From Corynebacterium glyciniphilum AJ 3170 (GTDB lineage: Bacteria; Actinomycetota; Actinomycetes; Mycobacteriales; Mycobacteriaceae), in assembly GCF_000626675.1 (NCBI RefSeq), contig NZ_CP006842.1:434001-498000 (forward strand): a DNA stretch of 64,000 bases. The letters run 5' to 3'. The notes below the pieces were generated by a model, which saw nothing but the letters and a program-made list of their open reading frames with translations, had not been told where the DNA came from and made no database searches. Below, piece by piece: positions 1 to 8,661 of the stretch. The position numbers and the translations under genes are program-made. Every line of letters begins with the position of its first letter. The stretch's first letter is position 1.

Positions 1-949
1 TGCCCGGCTGTGCGGTGACGTCGCGACCCAGGTCGGTCAGTGCCGTGTTCCAGGCGTCGGCGAGGGTCGGGTCCTGCACGAGGCTGGCATAGCGGGGCTC
101 AGTCTCCACGACTGACCAGGAGCAGCCGGAGGCCAGCGCACCGGCCTCGAAGCAGTTCATCACGCGGCGCTTGGCGTCCTCGAGGATGTCCATGTCGAAG
201 GCGCGGACTTCGGCGTCGATTTCGGTGTGGTCGGGGATGATGTTGGTGACGTCGCCGCCGTCGGTAACGACACCGGCGACACGCACCGAGTTGTCCAGTT
301 GCTGGCGCAGCAGTCCTATGGATGTCAGGGCGACCGTCGCAGCGTCGAGGGCGTTGACGCCGTTCTGTGGTGCCGCGGCGGCATGGGCCGGAGTGCCGGT
401 GTAGGTGACCTTGAAGCGGTCGACGGCCTGGCTGGTGAAGTCACCGCACCGGGCGTCGGTGACGCCGGGCCCGCCGTGGACCATGAGGGAGATCGTTGCG
501 TCCTCCCAGGCTCCTTCCCGCAGCATGAGCACTTTGCCGCCGCCGTGTTCCTCAGCCGGGGTGCCGAGGAGTTTGACGCGGATACCGGCGGCGTCGGCGA
601 TCTCGGCGAGTCCCAGGGCGGCGCCCAGCCCGGCGGTGGCGATGATGTTGTGTCCGCAGGCGTGGCCGATGCCGGGGAGGGCGTCGTATTCGGCGCAGAC
701 GGTGACGACGAAGTCTCCGCTGCCGTAGGTGGCTTCGATCGCGGTGTTCAGGCCGTAGACGCCGACGGTGACGTCGAAACCGGCGGCGCGCAGTTCCTCG
801 GCGACCAGGTTGGCGGAGTCGTGTTCATTGAAGGCGAGTTCGGGGTTGGCGTGGATCGTGTGGCTGATCTCGAGCAGGCGGTCGCGGTGGTTGTCGATAC
901 GTTCGGTGACGGCGTCGGTCGCGGTGGTGAGGGTGGTGAGATCAGTCAT
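1..949 (-). CDS. M20-family amidohydrolase (C-terminus cut by window edge)
   Basis: Metal-dependent amidohydrolase of the M20 family (AbgB/PM20D2-like group), which hydrolyses N-acyl amino acids, aminoacyl conjugates or dipeptides in the cytoplasm. The frame is open from the ATG at 949 to the window edge, giving 316 residues. HACGHN (residues 96-101) and EEHGGG (133-138) are the paired metal-binding motifs of the family. AAGGAG lies 5-10 nt upstream of the ATG. It is divergent from an AsnC-type regulator, and a DUF3100 membrane protein follows that regulator. I infer a substrate-uptake plus hydrolysis module under local control. The exact substrate cannot be read from the sequence. Confidence 0.85.
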   Translation of the reverse strand, partial: MTDLTTLTTATDAVTERIDNHRDRLLEISHTIHANPELAFNEHDSANLVAEELRAAGFDVTVGVYGLNTAIEATYGSGDFVVTVCAEYDALPGIGHACGHNIIATAGLGAALGLAEIADAAGIRVKLLGTPAEEHGGGKVLMLREGAWEDATISLMVHGGPGVTDARCGDFTSQAVDRFKVTYTGTPAHAAAAPQNGVNALDAATVALTSIGLLRQQLDNSVRVAGVVTDGGDVTNIIPDHTEIDAEVRAFDMDILEDAKRRVMNCFEAGALASGCSWSVVETEPRYASLVQDPTLADAWNTALTDLGRDVTAQPG

Positions 950-1077
950 TCGGGCTCCTTGAAAGTGGGGTAGTGGTCACCGTGGTGGGCGCGCACGTCA
1001 AGCGTAGTGTGAGCATAAGGTAGTGAGGTGCTGGAACCTGACGGCCGTAGGGCAGGAAATCGACGGAAAATGGTCAA

Positions 1078-2085
1078 ATGACGCAGGAAATGACACTGGA
1101 TGCCCTGGATGAACGGCTAGTTCACGCCGTTCAGGTGGCTCCGCGTGCAGCGTGGGCGGCATTGGCGCCCATCGTAGGCGCGGACCCGGTCACCCTCGCC
1201 CGTCGGTGGTCGCATCTCCGTCGGCAGGGCGCGGTCTACGTCACCGGTTACGGGTGGGATCCCGACGCGGTGTTCTCCCTCATCGAAATCGAGTGTCGGC
1301 CAGGACGGACCCTGCAGGTGGCGGAGGCGCTGGTGGAGGAGCGTGGAGCGTTCACGATCGACCTCACCGCCGGTGCCCGTGACATCATGCTCAGTCTGCT
1401 GACTCCGGATACCTCGGCGTTGGCGCACTGGACCCTTGAACACATTCAGGAACTGGACGGGGTGCGTCGTGTGCGGACGCACCTGGTCTCCCAGGTCGTC
1501 GCTGATGCCCGCGAGTGGCGCCTGCGCGCGCTCTCCCGCGATGAGGTGGCGGCGATCACCGGGCGCACCGCGTCTGGCAGCGCCGGTGCGGCAATGCCGC
1601 GACTGACGCCTGACGAAATGGAGAAGGTCCGTGAGGCGCTGGCTGTGGACGGGAGGGCCTCGTCTGCGGAGGTGGCGGATTCGGCAGGGATCACTGCGCG
1701 TAAGGCACGTGAGGTCGTGGCTGTGATGACGGCAACGGACCGCTACAACGTCCGCGTGGACGTTGCACGGTCGCGGACGCCGTGGCCGGTGTCGGTGTGG
1801 TACTTCCTCCAGGTGCCGGCGGACAAGGTGTCGAGGGTCGGGCCGTTGCTCAGCAAGATCGATGAAGCCCGTCTCGTGGTCACGGCGACGGGTGAGTACA
1901 ACGTGATCATGGCGGCGTGGCTCCGCTCACTGTTGGACGTGAACAAGCTCGAAGCGGTTCTTGAGGAGCGTCTACCGGGAGTGCGGATCGTTGACCGGTC
2001 TGTGGTGCTGCGGTCGTTGAAGCATCTCGGGCATGTCCTCGACGACAACAGCGACGCGACGGGAAGGACGATTCCGATGCCCTGA
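1078..2085 (+). CDS. AsnC/Lrp-family transcriptional regulator, duplicated form
   Basis: DNA-binding regulator of the Lrp/AsnC family in the double-length actinobacterial form (335 aa). An N-terminal winged HTH (about residues 6-50) and a first ligand-binding half are followed by a second HTH-like segment (about 180-215) and a second AsnC-type half that ends near residue 320. Such proteins sense amino acids or related small molecules. The gene is transcribed away from the M20 amidohydrolase, with 128 bp between the starts, and a DUF3100 membrane protein follows 195 bp downstream. I infer that it controls these two neighbours. No operator was recognised. Confidence 0.85.
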   Translation: MTQEMTLDALDERLVHAVQVAPRAAWAALAPIVGADPVTLARRWSHLRRQGAVYVTGYGWDPDAVFSLIEIECRPGRTLQVAEALVEERGAFTIDLTAGARDIMLSLLTPDTSALAHWTLEHIQELDGVRRVRTHLVSQVVADAREWRLRALSRDEVAAITGRTASGSAGAAMPRLTPDEMEKVREALAVDGRASSAEVADSAGITARKAREVVAVMTATDRYNVRVDVARSRTPWPVSVWYFLQVPADKVSRVGPLLSKIDEARLVVTATGEYNVIMAAWLRSLLDVNKLEAVLEERLPGVRIVDRSVVLRSLKHLGHVLDDNSDATGRTIPMP

Positions 2086-2280
2086 CCGGCTATATGTCAG
2101 ATCCTGCGAACTCCGGATTCTCGTCGTCATTTCCTGCATCTGCGCGTGTTTGTGGGTTGGGTCACGTACTTTCGCGCCATCCCCGCACCGGGGACGGGAA
2201 GGCGGCACGTGACGACCTCGGGATGACACCCCTCCGGGCGCCGACTGACCGGTGAACTCACCACGAGAAGAGAACCTGAC

Positions 2281-3654
2281 ATGAGTAACAAGCCTCTGGA
2301 GGTCCAGGCCGCCACGAGTGAGCCCAGACCACCACGTATCATCGCCCCGACACTCCGTAGTCGTGGCCTCTGGGTGTTGGCTGGCCTGATCGTCGTGATC
2401 GCGGCGATTGCCCAGTTCATCGGACCCAGAGAGATCTCCCTGGGGTTCGCCGCCTTATCCCTGCTCCCGATGATCTGGGCATTGGCGATGGGGGTGGCGA
2501 TCTCGACGCAGCGGATCCGGCCGCTTCCGCTGGACCTCCAACATGTGGCGAATGCGATCATGAGCGTCGCGGTGCTGGTGCTCGTCGCCCGACTGTCCTT
2601 CACCCTGGGGCCGAATATCCCGTTCCTGTTGGACGCCGGACCGGCTCTCCTGCTGCAGGAGATCGGCAATATCATCGGCCCGATCTGCCTCGCACTGCCG
2701 TTGGCGGTGATGCTGCGTATGGGTTCCGCCACTGTGGGGGCCACGTTCTCGATCGACCGAGAGGGTGCTTTCGCCATGGTCACTGAGCGGTTCGGGACGA
2801 ATTCGCAGCAGTACCGGGGCGTGCTGTCGATGTATATCTTCGGTTCGGTGTTCGGGGCCGTGATCATCAGCCTCATCGCGTCGTTGGCGTCGTCTCTGGG
2901 GATCTTCGACTGGCGTGCGCTGGCGATGGGTGCCGGTGTGGGCTCGGGGTCGATGATGGCCGCAGGGTCGGCGTCGGTGACGGCGGCACACCCGGAGTTC
3001 GCTGACCAGATTCTCGCGCTCAGCACGACGGCGAATCTCATCGCCTCGATCGCCGGGGCCTACCTGGGGATCTGGGTAGCGCTGCCGCTGGCTGACCGTT
3101 TCTACCGGTTCCTCACCCGCCGTCAGAGTGCGAAAGACGAGGTGAAGGCCGCAGGTGCACATAAGATCCTGAAGACGTCGGGGGACCTGGCCTCTGCCGT
3201 CACGGATGCGCCGCTGGTGAGGCTGCCGCTGTGGATGTCACTGTCGGTCATCAGCATCGCAGGCGTGGTTGTCTCTGCTGTGCTCGCCGGGAGCTTCTCG
3301 TGGAACATGATTCTCACGTTCCTTGCGATGAGCGTGTTGACTGCCGTCGGCATCGGTATCGCCAGGATCACGAAGGGGAAGGCACCGGCGATCATCGTGG
3401 TGATCACCGTGGGTACGCTGCTGACGATCCCGGCATCGCCGGTGTCGTCGTGGCTGCTGCAGGTGTCAGAGAGCGTGGACTTCCTGGCGGTGATCACCAT
3501 GATGCTCTCGGTGGCCGGTCTCAGTATCGGCAAGGACATCCCGCTGCTCCGGCAGATCGGGTGGAAGATCATCCCGGTCGGGATCGTGGTGATCGTCTCG
3601 ACCTACCTGGCATCGACCGTCATCGCCGAGGGCGTGCTGCAGATCATCGGGTAG
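2281..3654 (+). CDS. DUF3100 domain-containing integral membrane protein
   Basis: Polytopic membrane protein of 457 aa, with about 12 hydrophobic segments and a hydrophilic linker near residues 285-310. The sequence resembles the DUF3100 family, whose members often sit beside M20 amidohydrolases and are thought to be transporters, although no substrate is established. The ATG is preceded by a purine-rich AGAAGAGAA about 8 nt upstream. The 195-bp gap before it shows no convincing promoter to me. Its position after the AsnC regulator and next to the M20 gene suggests it supplies or exports the amidohydrolase substrate or product; this is inference. Confidence 0.8.
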   Translation: MSNKPLEVQAATSEPRPPRIIAPTLRSRGLWVLAGLIVVIAAIAQFIGPREISLGFAALSLLPMIWALAMGVAISTQRIRPLPLDLQHVANAIMSVAVLVLVARLSFTLGPNIPFLLDAGPALLLQEIGNIIGPICLALPLAVMLRMGSATVGATFSIDREGAFAMVTERFGTNSQQYRGVLSMYIFGSVFGAVIISLIASLASSLGIFDWRALAMGAGVGSGSMMAAGSASVTAAHPEFADQILALSTTANLIASIAGAYLGIWVALPLADRFYRFLTRRQSAKDEVKAAGAHKILKTSGDLASAVTDAPLVRLPLWMSLSVISIAGVVVSAVLAGSFSWNMILTFLAMSVLTAVGIGIARITKGKAPAIIVVITVGTLLTIPASPVSSWLLQVSESVDFLAVITMMLSVAGLSIGKDIPLLRQIGWKIIPVGIVVIVSTYLASTVIAEGVLQIIG

Positions 3655-3675
3655 AGGACGATCTCACACTCCTCA

Positions 3676-4386
3676 TCACCCCCGCGCGGTCACCACGAAG
3701 TGCGGACGTGACTCGTGTCCGGGGGCGACGCCGAAGCGACGGTCGAGCTCGGCGACCTGCGTGAGTACCTCCACTGACACTGAGGTGAAGCCGGCCTCGC
3801 GGAACACCGCGGCGAACTCCCCGGCATGTGATGCCGTTCCCAGCGGCAGCGAGGCCAGTGTCTCCGGCGAGTAGGTGCGCACGAAGGCATCCTCGCCGTC
3901 GGAGGACGGGACTTTCATCGCCGGGTCGATGCCGCCGGGGAACCAGGTGGCGTCGACGGCGATGATGACACCGCCGGGGCGGACGACCCGGCGCCACGCT
4001 CGGGCCGCGGCGAGCGGGTCCGGCAGCGTCCACAGCAGGTAGCGGTTCACGACGGCGTCCACCGATCCGTCGTCGAATCCGGGTGCGTGGGCGTCGCCGA
4101 GCATGAAGCTCGCGTCCCCTCCCGATGCCCGCGCGACGTCGATCATCCCAGACGAGCTGTCGATCCCGGTCACCCGGTGTCCGAGCCCGGCCAACAGGTT
4201 CGCGAGGTAGCCGGAGCCGGTGCCAGTATCAAGGATGTCCGCTCTGGCAGGCAACCGCGAGTCGAACACTCCCGACCACAACTCACGGTCCAGCGGGGCA
4301 CGCGGCCCGGTGATCTGGTGCACGTGATAATCGACGGCGCGTCCGGACCAGTAGGAGTCCAGGCGATCCTGCAATGCTGAGGTCAT
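3676..4386 (-). CDS. class I SAM-dependent methyltransferase
   Basis: Rossmann-fold methyltransferase of 236 aa. The SAM-binding motif I (LDTGTGSG) lies near residues 51-58, followed by an acidic residue at the end of strand 2 (GIDSS) and the loop GDAHAPGFDDGSVDAVVNRYLLWTLPD-type motif IV/post-I region. The ATG overlaps the stop of the upstream ABC ATPase gene as ATGA, so the two are translationally coupled, and it is the last gene of the siderophore-type ABC importer operon. Methyltransferases in this position may modify the ligand or its chelator; that is inference. BioC was considered because biotin genes are nearby, but the operon context does not support it. Confidence 0.85.
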   Translation of the reverse strand: MTSALQDRLDSYWSGRAVDYHVHQITGPRAPLDRELWSGVFDSRLPARADILDTGTGSGYLANLLAGLGHRVTGIDSSSGMIDVARASGGDASFMLGDAHAPGFDDGSVDAVVNRYLLWTLPDPLAAARAWRRVVRPGGVIIAVDATWFPGGIDPAMKVPSSDGEDAFVRTYSPETLASLPLGTASHAGEFAAVFREAGFTSVSVEVLTQVAELDRRFGVAPGHESRPHFVVTARG

Positions 4387-5171
4387 GGCTGGCGGACCGT
4401 CTTCCGGTCGGCGGTGCGAGGGAAGACCAGGGTGATTTCGCCGTCGATGTCGACCCGGGTCACGGGGCGTTGGTACACCGGTTCCAGGACGGCGGGGACG
4501 AGTACCTCGCATGGTGTTCCCTCGGCAACGACGCGCCCGCAGTCCAGGACAACGATCTGGTCGCAGTAGCGGGCTGCGAGATTCAGGTCGTGGAGGACGA
4601 CGGCGGATCCGGGCAGGCTGCTGACCAGTTCGAGGATCTCGTGCTGGTAGCGGATGTCGAGATGGTTTGTCGGTTCATCGAGGAGGATGTGTGGCGTCTG
4701 TTGGGCGAGGGCGCGGGCAATGAGGGCGCGTTGGTGTTCGCCTCCTGAGAGCCTGGTCAGGTCGCGTCGGGCGAGAGCGGTGAGCCCGACGGCGTCGAGC
4801 GCGCCGGCGGCCACCGCCCGGTCATGGCCGGTGGTGCGTGTCCCGAACCCCTGGTGGGGCAGACGTCCGAGCATCACCAGGTCGGCGATGCTCATCGGCA
4901 TGCCGGAGGAGGTGGCGTCGCGTTCCTGGGCGACGACGGCGATGCGGGTGGCGATATCGCGGCGTCGTGTGGCCGCAAGGTCGTCGCCGTCGAGCAGGAC
5001 GCGACCGGCCGTCAGCGGTACCGCCCCGTAGAGGGCGCGCAGCAGCGTGGTTTTTCCTGACCCGTTGGGCCCGACGAGGCCGAGCGTGCCGTGGGAGGGC
5101 ACGGTGAGGGAGACACCGTCGATGGCGGGGCGGCCAGCGTAGGTGACCTGGATGTTCTCTGCACTGATCAC
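4383..5171 (-). CDS. iron-siderophore/haem-type ABC importer ATP-binding protein
   Basis: Cytoplasmic ATPase of a FecBCDE/BtuCDF-type importer, 262 aa. Walker A GPNGSGKTT lies at residues 34-42, the ABC signature is LSGGEHQR, and Walker B is HILLDEPTNHLD, followed by the switch His in VVLHDLN. It starts with GTG at 5171, overlapping the stop of the lipoprotein gene as GTGA, and its own stop overlaps the methyltransferase start. It powers the FecCD permease encoded two genes upstream. The FepC/FecE-like sequence fits a ferric siderophore or haem ligand; cobalamin is also possible. Confidence 0.9.
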   Translation of the reverse strand: MISAENIQVTYAGRPAIDGVSLTVPSHGTLGLVGPNGSGKTTLLRALYGAVPLTAGRVLLDGDDLAATRRRDIATRIAVVAQERDATSSGMPMSIADLVMLGRLPHQGFGTRTTGHDRAVAAGALDAVGLTALARRDLTRLSGGEHQRALIARALAQQTPHILLDEPTNHLDIRYQHEILELVSSLPGSAVVLHDLNLAARYCDQIVVLDCGRVVAEGTPCEVLVPAVLEPVYQRPVTRVDIDGEITLVFPRTADRKTVRQP

Positions 5172-6145
5172 GGGTGCTCCCGCAGGTAGTTGTTCAGGGT
5201 GTCCACGCCGTCGACGGCGAGCGGGGTCGGTGGTTCGGCGTAGTTGAGGAGCATCGGCAGGATTCGCTGGTCACGGCCGGCAGTGGTGCGGTCGATGCCG
5301 GGGAGACGGTTGACGTCGTCAACGACGCGGTCACTGTCGCCGGAGCTGTACAGGGCGACGATGACGTCCGGGTTGCGGTCGACAATGTCTTCGGCGCTGA
5401 CGTCGAAGACCCGCTCGTTCTGGTCGGCGTAGACGTTGGACGCCCCGGTTGCCGCAACGACGGGTGCGGCCATCGAACCGGTGCCGTATGCATAGGTCAC
5501 GCCGCCGCCGACAGTGGGGTACAGAACGGCGACGCTGCGTCCTGCGCCAGCAGCCTTCGATGCCTCCTGCGCGGTGTCCAGACGGCGTTGCAGATCGTCG
5601 ACGAGTGCCGTGGCCTGGCCCGGACGGTTGAAGACGGTGCCGTAGAGCCGGATCTGGTCCCAGACGTCGTCCCAGGTGACGTCGCCGTCAATCGCGTCAC
5701 AGAAGGCCGGTTCCTCGATCAACGGGATGTCGGAGCTGGCCAGCGTCTGCCGGTTCACTGTGTCGGTTTCACCGAGGACGAGGTCGGCGCCGGAGGCCAC
5801 GACCTCTTCGCGTGAGATCTGCAGGTGCCCGGAGTCGTCGGTGCGGTCGGTGATCGAGGGGATGTCGTCGAGGACGGCATTGGTGGCGTCATCGTAGTAC
5901 TCGGTGGGATACTGCCCGGCCCGGTGGGTGACGTGGTCGAGTACGCCGAGGGCGCTGAGAGTGCTCACCGCGGCGGGTTTCAGCAGGGTGACGTTGTCTG
6001 GCACGCCGTCGAGGGTGACGGTGTCGCCGCAATTGTCGACCGTCGTTGCTGCTGTGTCGTCGGCCTGCGTGCACGATGCCAGGAGCAGGGATGTCGCCAG
6101 GACGATCGATGCGGTCGACAGGGTGGTGGCTGTATTGCGTGTCAT
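5168..6145 (-). CDS. ABC importer substrate-binding lipoprotein (siderophore type)
   Basis: Extracytoplasmic binding lipoprotein of 325 aa in the FecB/FepB group. A signal peptide ends in a lipobox LLASC with the lipidated Cys at residue 25. The mature part has the two-lobed TroA-like arrangement, with conserved stretches such as ...ISREEVVASGADLVLGE and NPDVIVALYSSGD. The ATG at 6145 overlaps the permease stop as ATGA; a longer open frame reaching upstream is antisense to the permease and was discarded. It delivers the ligand to the FecCD permease. A second partial gene of the same type lies at the far end of the window. Confidence 0.9.
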   Translation of the reverse strand: MTRNTATTLSTASIVLATSLLLASCTQADDTAATTVDNCGDTVTLDGVPDNVTLLKPAAVSTLSALGVLDHVTHRAGQYPTEYYDDATNAVLDDIPSITDRTDDSGHLQISREEVVASGADLVLGETDTVNRQTLASSDIPLIEEPAFCDAIDGDVTWDDVWDQIRLYGTVFNRPGQATALVDDLQRRLDTAQEASKAAGAGRSVAVLYPTVGGGVTYAYGTGSMAAPVVAATGASNVYADQNERVFDVSAEDIVDRNPDVIVALYSSGDSDRVVDDVNRLPGIDRTTAGRDQRILPMLLNYAEPPTPLAVDGVDTLNNYLREHP

Positions 6146-7260
6146 GCGGAGGCTCCCTGGTGCATGCGGTGGACGAGCAGGAGGAGGAACGGGGCACCGA
6201 CGATGGCGGTGATGATGCCGACGGGGATTTCCTGCGGGGCGAGCAGTGTGCGTGAGCCGATGTCGGCCCAGCACAGCAGGATCGCGCCGAGCACGGCGGC
6301 GACAGGGACGACGGAGCGGTGTGCACTGCCGACGAGTCTCCGGGCAAGGTGGGGGACGACGAGGCCGACGAATCCGATGGATCCGGCCATCGCCACGACC
6401 GTGCCGACGAGCAGGCACGACAGAATCAGGAGAAGGCCGCGCAGACGATCCGGGTGAATGCCCAGGGTCAGGGCGGTGTCGTCCCCGGCGGCCAGGGCGT
6501 CCATCCGCGGGGCGATGACGAGGAGTACTGCTGTGACGAGCAGGACGATGCTGACTACGGCGGCCAACGGGCCGGACCAGGACGCCAGCCCCAGAGATCC
6601 CAGCAGCCAGAACATCACCGACCGGGAGGATTCCGCCGAGTCGGAGGCGAAGATCATGAAGCTGGTCACCGCGGACAGGGCGTAGCCCACGGCGATGCCG
6701 GCCATGATCAGGCGGGTGGCGGTGATGCGCCCTGCGGAGCGGGCGACGCCGAAGACGATGAGGGAGGCTACGGTGGCGCCGAGGAAGGCGCTGGTCTGCA
6801 GTGCGTAGTCGCCGAAGCCGGCGCCGACACCGGTGAGGATCGCGGCGGCGGCCCCGACCGAGGCGCCGGAGTTCACGCCGAGGACGTAGGGGTCGGCGAG
6901 GATGTTGCGGACGGTGGCCTGCAGGATGACGCCGGCGACGGCGAGGCCTGCGCCGACCGTGGCGGCGAGGACGGCGCGGGGCATCCGGATTGTCCAGATC
7001 ACCGCGTCGTGGCGGGAGAGGTCGGTGCCGTCCGGTATGTCGAGGGCGGTGCCGAACAGATGGTGGGAGAGGATGCGGGTTGAATCGAGCGGGGAAATGG
7101 AGACCGGGCCAACCCCGACGGCCAGCACCACGGTCACGAGAAGAATGACGGAGAGGGCTGCCATCCAGAGGATCGTCCGGCGCCGTGCTGCGTGATGCCC
7201 GAGTATGTCCCGCTCTACGGAGCCGGGTACTGGCACGGTGGGTTCGGCTCTGAGGGTCAC
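6142..7260 (-). CDS. FecCD-family ABC importer permease
   Basis: Integral membrane permease of 372 aa, about the usual size for a FecCD/BtuC subunit plus an N-terminal extension of about 30 residues. Around ten membrane segments and the family landmarks LPRxxxA-type (IRMPRAVLAATVGAGLAVAG), NPLADPYVLG-like (NILADPYVLGV) and GFVGLVVPHLARRL are present. It starts with GTG at 7260 and is the first gene of a four-gene operon in which all junctions overlap by 4 bp. The 64-bp leader contains a palindrome at 7299-7316. No DtxR-type iron box was recognised there. Confidence 0.9.
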   Translation of the reverse strand: MTLRAEPTVPVPGSVERDILGHHAARRRTILWMAALSVILLVTVVLAVGVGPVSISPLDSTRILSHHLFGTALDIPDGTDLSRHDAVIWTIRMPRAVLAATVGAGLAVAGVILQATVRNILADPYVLGVNSGASVGAAAAILTGVGAGFGDYALQTSAFLGATVASLIVFGVARSAGRITATRLIMAGIAVGYALSAVTSFMIFASDSAESSRSVMFWLLGSLGLASWSGPLAAVVSIVLLVTAVLLVIAPRMDALAAGDDTALTLGIHPDRLRGLLLILSCLLVGTVVAMAGSIGFVGLVVPHLARRLVGSAHRSVVPVAAVLGAILLCWADIGSRTLLAPQEIPVGIITAIVGAPFLLLLVHRMHQGASA

Positions 7261-7298
7261 AGCTCATTACGGTAGTGCGATGGAGGGGTATTCGCACG

Positions 7299-7316
7299 TT
7301 CAAAGGAATGTTTGAA
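7299..7316. promoter_or_regulatory. palindrome TTCAAA-N6-TTTGAA upstream of the importer operon
   Basis: A perfect inverted repeat with six-base arms and a six-base spacer, located between the TetR gene stop and the importer permease start. The half-site TTCAA matches the half-sites of the larger palindrome at 9368-9387, which covers the start of the exporter operon that ends with this TetR gene. I infer a regulator-binding site. The spacers of the two palindromes differ by 2 bp, so one regulator binding both is uncertain. Confidence 0.45.
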
Positions 7317-7324
7317 TGAAGGTT

Positions 7325-7936
7325 TTACGTCGTGGAAATGTCCGGGGTGATGTTCGCCTGCAGCGCCGGGGCATAGGTGGCGACGACGTCATCAACATCC
7401 GTGCTTGCCAACGGCTCGACCCGTGCGATATACCGCAGCATGGCGAGGCCGACCAGCTGGCTTATCACGAGTGAGGCCCTCAGGTGGGCGTCCTTACCGT
7501 CCAGGCGCTCAGCGATCCTGCCGGTCACGATGTTCTGGGCGAGGCTGAGCATCGGGGCATTCTCCAGACTGCCGTCGAATGTGCTCCGGACAGCGGTGGT
7601 GAACACGTCGCGGTGTGGATCCCAGGACCCGCAGAACGTCCGGACGAGCCGCGCTCCGAGCCCCTCCAGCGGCCCGTCCAGGACCCCTGCGATTCTCTCG
7701 AGCGGGTTGAACGGCAGTTCCATGGTCGCCACCAGCAACTGGGCCTTGTCGCCGAAATGATGGTTGATCAGGCTCGGATCGACCCCCGCTGCGCCGGCGA
7801 TGGAGCGTACGGATGCTCCGCGGAAGCCACGCTCGGCGAACTGGGCCCGGGCAACGTCGATGATCGTCTGCCGGGTCTGTGCCGCATCTCCGCCGCGCGG
7901 CCGCCCCCGTCCTCGCCCGCTACGCTCCGGGCTCAC
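7325..7936 (-). CDS. TetR-family transcriptional regulator of the ABC exporter operon
   Basis: Helix-turn-helix repressor of 203 aa. The N-terminal TetR domain (TRQTIIDVARAQFAERGF...VRSIAGAAGVDPSLINHHFGDK) is followed by a variable helical ligand-binding domain. The GTG start at 7936 overlaps the stop of the ABC-2 permease gene as GTGA, so the regulator is made as the last product of the exporter operon, typical of autoregulated drug-efflux units. Palindromes at 9368-9387 (over the operon's first start codon) and 7299-7316 are candidate operators. Ligand unknown. Confidence 0.88.
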   Translation of the reverse strand: MSPERSGRGRGRPRGGDAAQTRQTIIDVARAQFAERGFRGASVRSIAGAAGVDPSLINHHFGDKAQLLVATMELPFNPLERIAGVLDGPLEGLGARLVRTFCGSWDPHRDVFTTAVRSTFDGSLENAPMLSLAQNIVTGRIAERLDGKDAHLRASLVISQLVGLAMLRYIARVEPLASTDVDDVVATYAPALQANITPDISTT

Positions 7937-8661
7937 GCTGTGCGACGTCGCAGTGTCAGGGCAGCCAGAGCCACCGACGCCAGGGCGAAGCCCAGGACCA
8001 CCGTCAGGTCGACGGCGAAGTCGCCGTTCCACCTGCTGGACTGTGTGAGGCGGGTGAAGGAGTCGGCGGAGTAACTCAGCGGCAGGACATCGGATATGCG
8101 GGTCAACACGGTAGCCATCGTGCCACGTGGAGTGAGTAGACCGCACAACAGCAACTGGGGGATCACCACCAACGGCATGAACTGGACTGCCTGGAACTCG
8201 GTCCGCGCGAATGCGGAGGCGAGGAGGCCCAGGCTTGTACCCAGCAGGGCATTCGCCACCGCAAAGATGCCCAGTATCCACGGGGCGTCCACGTCCAGGT
8301 TGAGCAGCCAGATGCCGACGGCAGAGGTTACCGCAGCCTGCACGAGCCCGGCGGTCCCGAAGGCGAGCGCATAGCCGGCGATGAATTCACCGCGGCGGAG
8401 ACGGGTGGTCAACAGGCGTTCCAGTGTTCCCGACGTCCGCTCGCGGACCATGGTCACCGACGTCAGTAGAAACATGATGATGAACGGGAACAGGCCCAGC
8501 ATCTGTGGTCCGACGCGTTGGAATATCTCGGGGCTTGCGTCGAAGACGTATTTGAACAGCCACAGAAGCAGTGACGGAAGTACCAGGACGAGCGCCAGGC
8601 TTCTGGGATCGTGGAAGATCTGCGCGCCGACGCGGCGGGCAGTGGAGAGTGCGCGTGTCAT
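7933..8661 (-). CDS. ABC-2 type exporter permease
   Basis: Membrane subunit of an ABC-2 (DrrB/YhgE-like) exporter, 242 aa, with six hydrophobic segments and the characteristic ERTSGTLERLLTTRLRRGEFIAGY stretch in the cytoplasmic loop. The ATG at 8661 overlaps the ATPase stop (ATGA), and its stop overlaps the TetR start (GTGA). The pair with the upstream ATPase suggests export of a drug, lipid or secondary metabolite. Substrate cannot be assigned. Confidence 0.9.
   Translation of the reverse strand: MTRALSTARRVGAQIFHDPRSLALVLVLPSLLLWLFKYVFDASPEIFQRVGPQMLGLFPFIIMFLLTSVTMVRERTSGTLERLLTTRLRRGEFIAGYALAFGTAGLVQAAVTSAVGIWLLNLDVDAPWILGIFAVANALLGTSLGLLASAFARTEFQAVQFMPLVVIPQLLLCGLLTPRGTMATVLTRISDVLPLSYSADSFTRLTQSSRWNGDFAVDLTVVLGFALASVALAALTLRRRTA

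Noticed and set aside
3676..4386. Methyltransferase as BioC of biotin synthesis
   Set aside because: It is embedded in the ABC importer operon by a 4-bp overlap and lies 12 kb from the bio genes; the sequence shows only general methyltransferase motifs.
7261..7324. DtxR iron box before the siderophore-type importer
   Set aside because: Only the TTCAAA/TTTGAA palindrome is present; it does not resemble the TTAGGTTAGNCTAACCTAA pattern.
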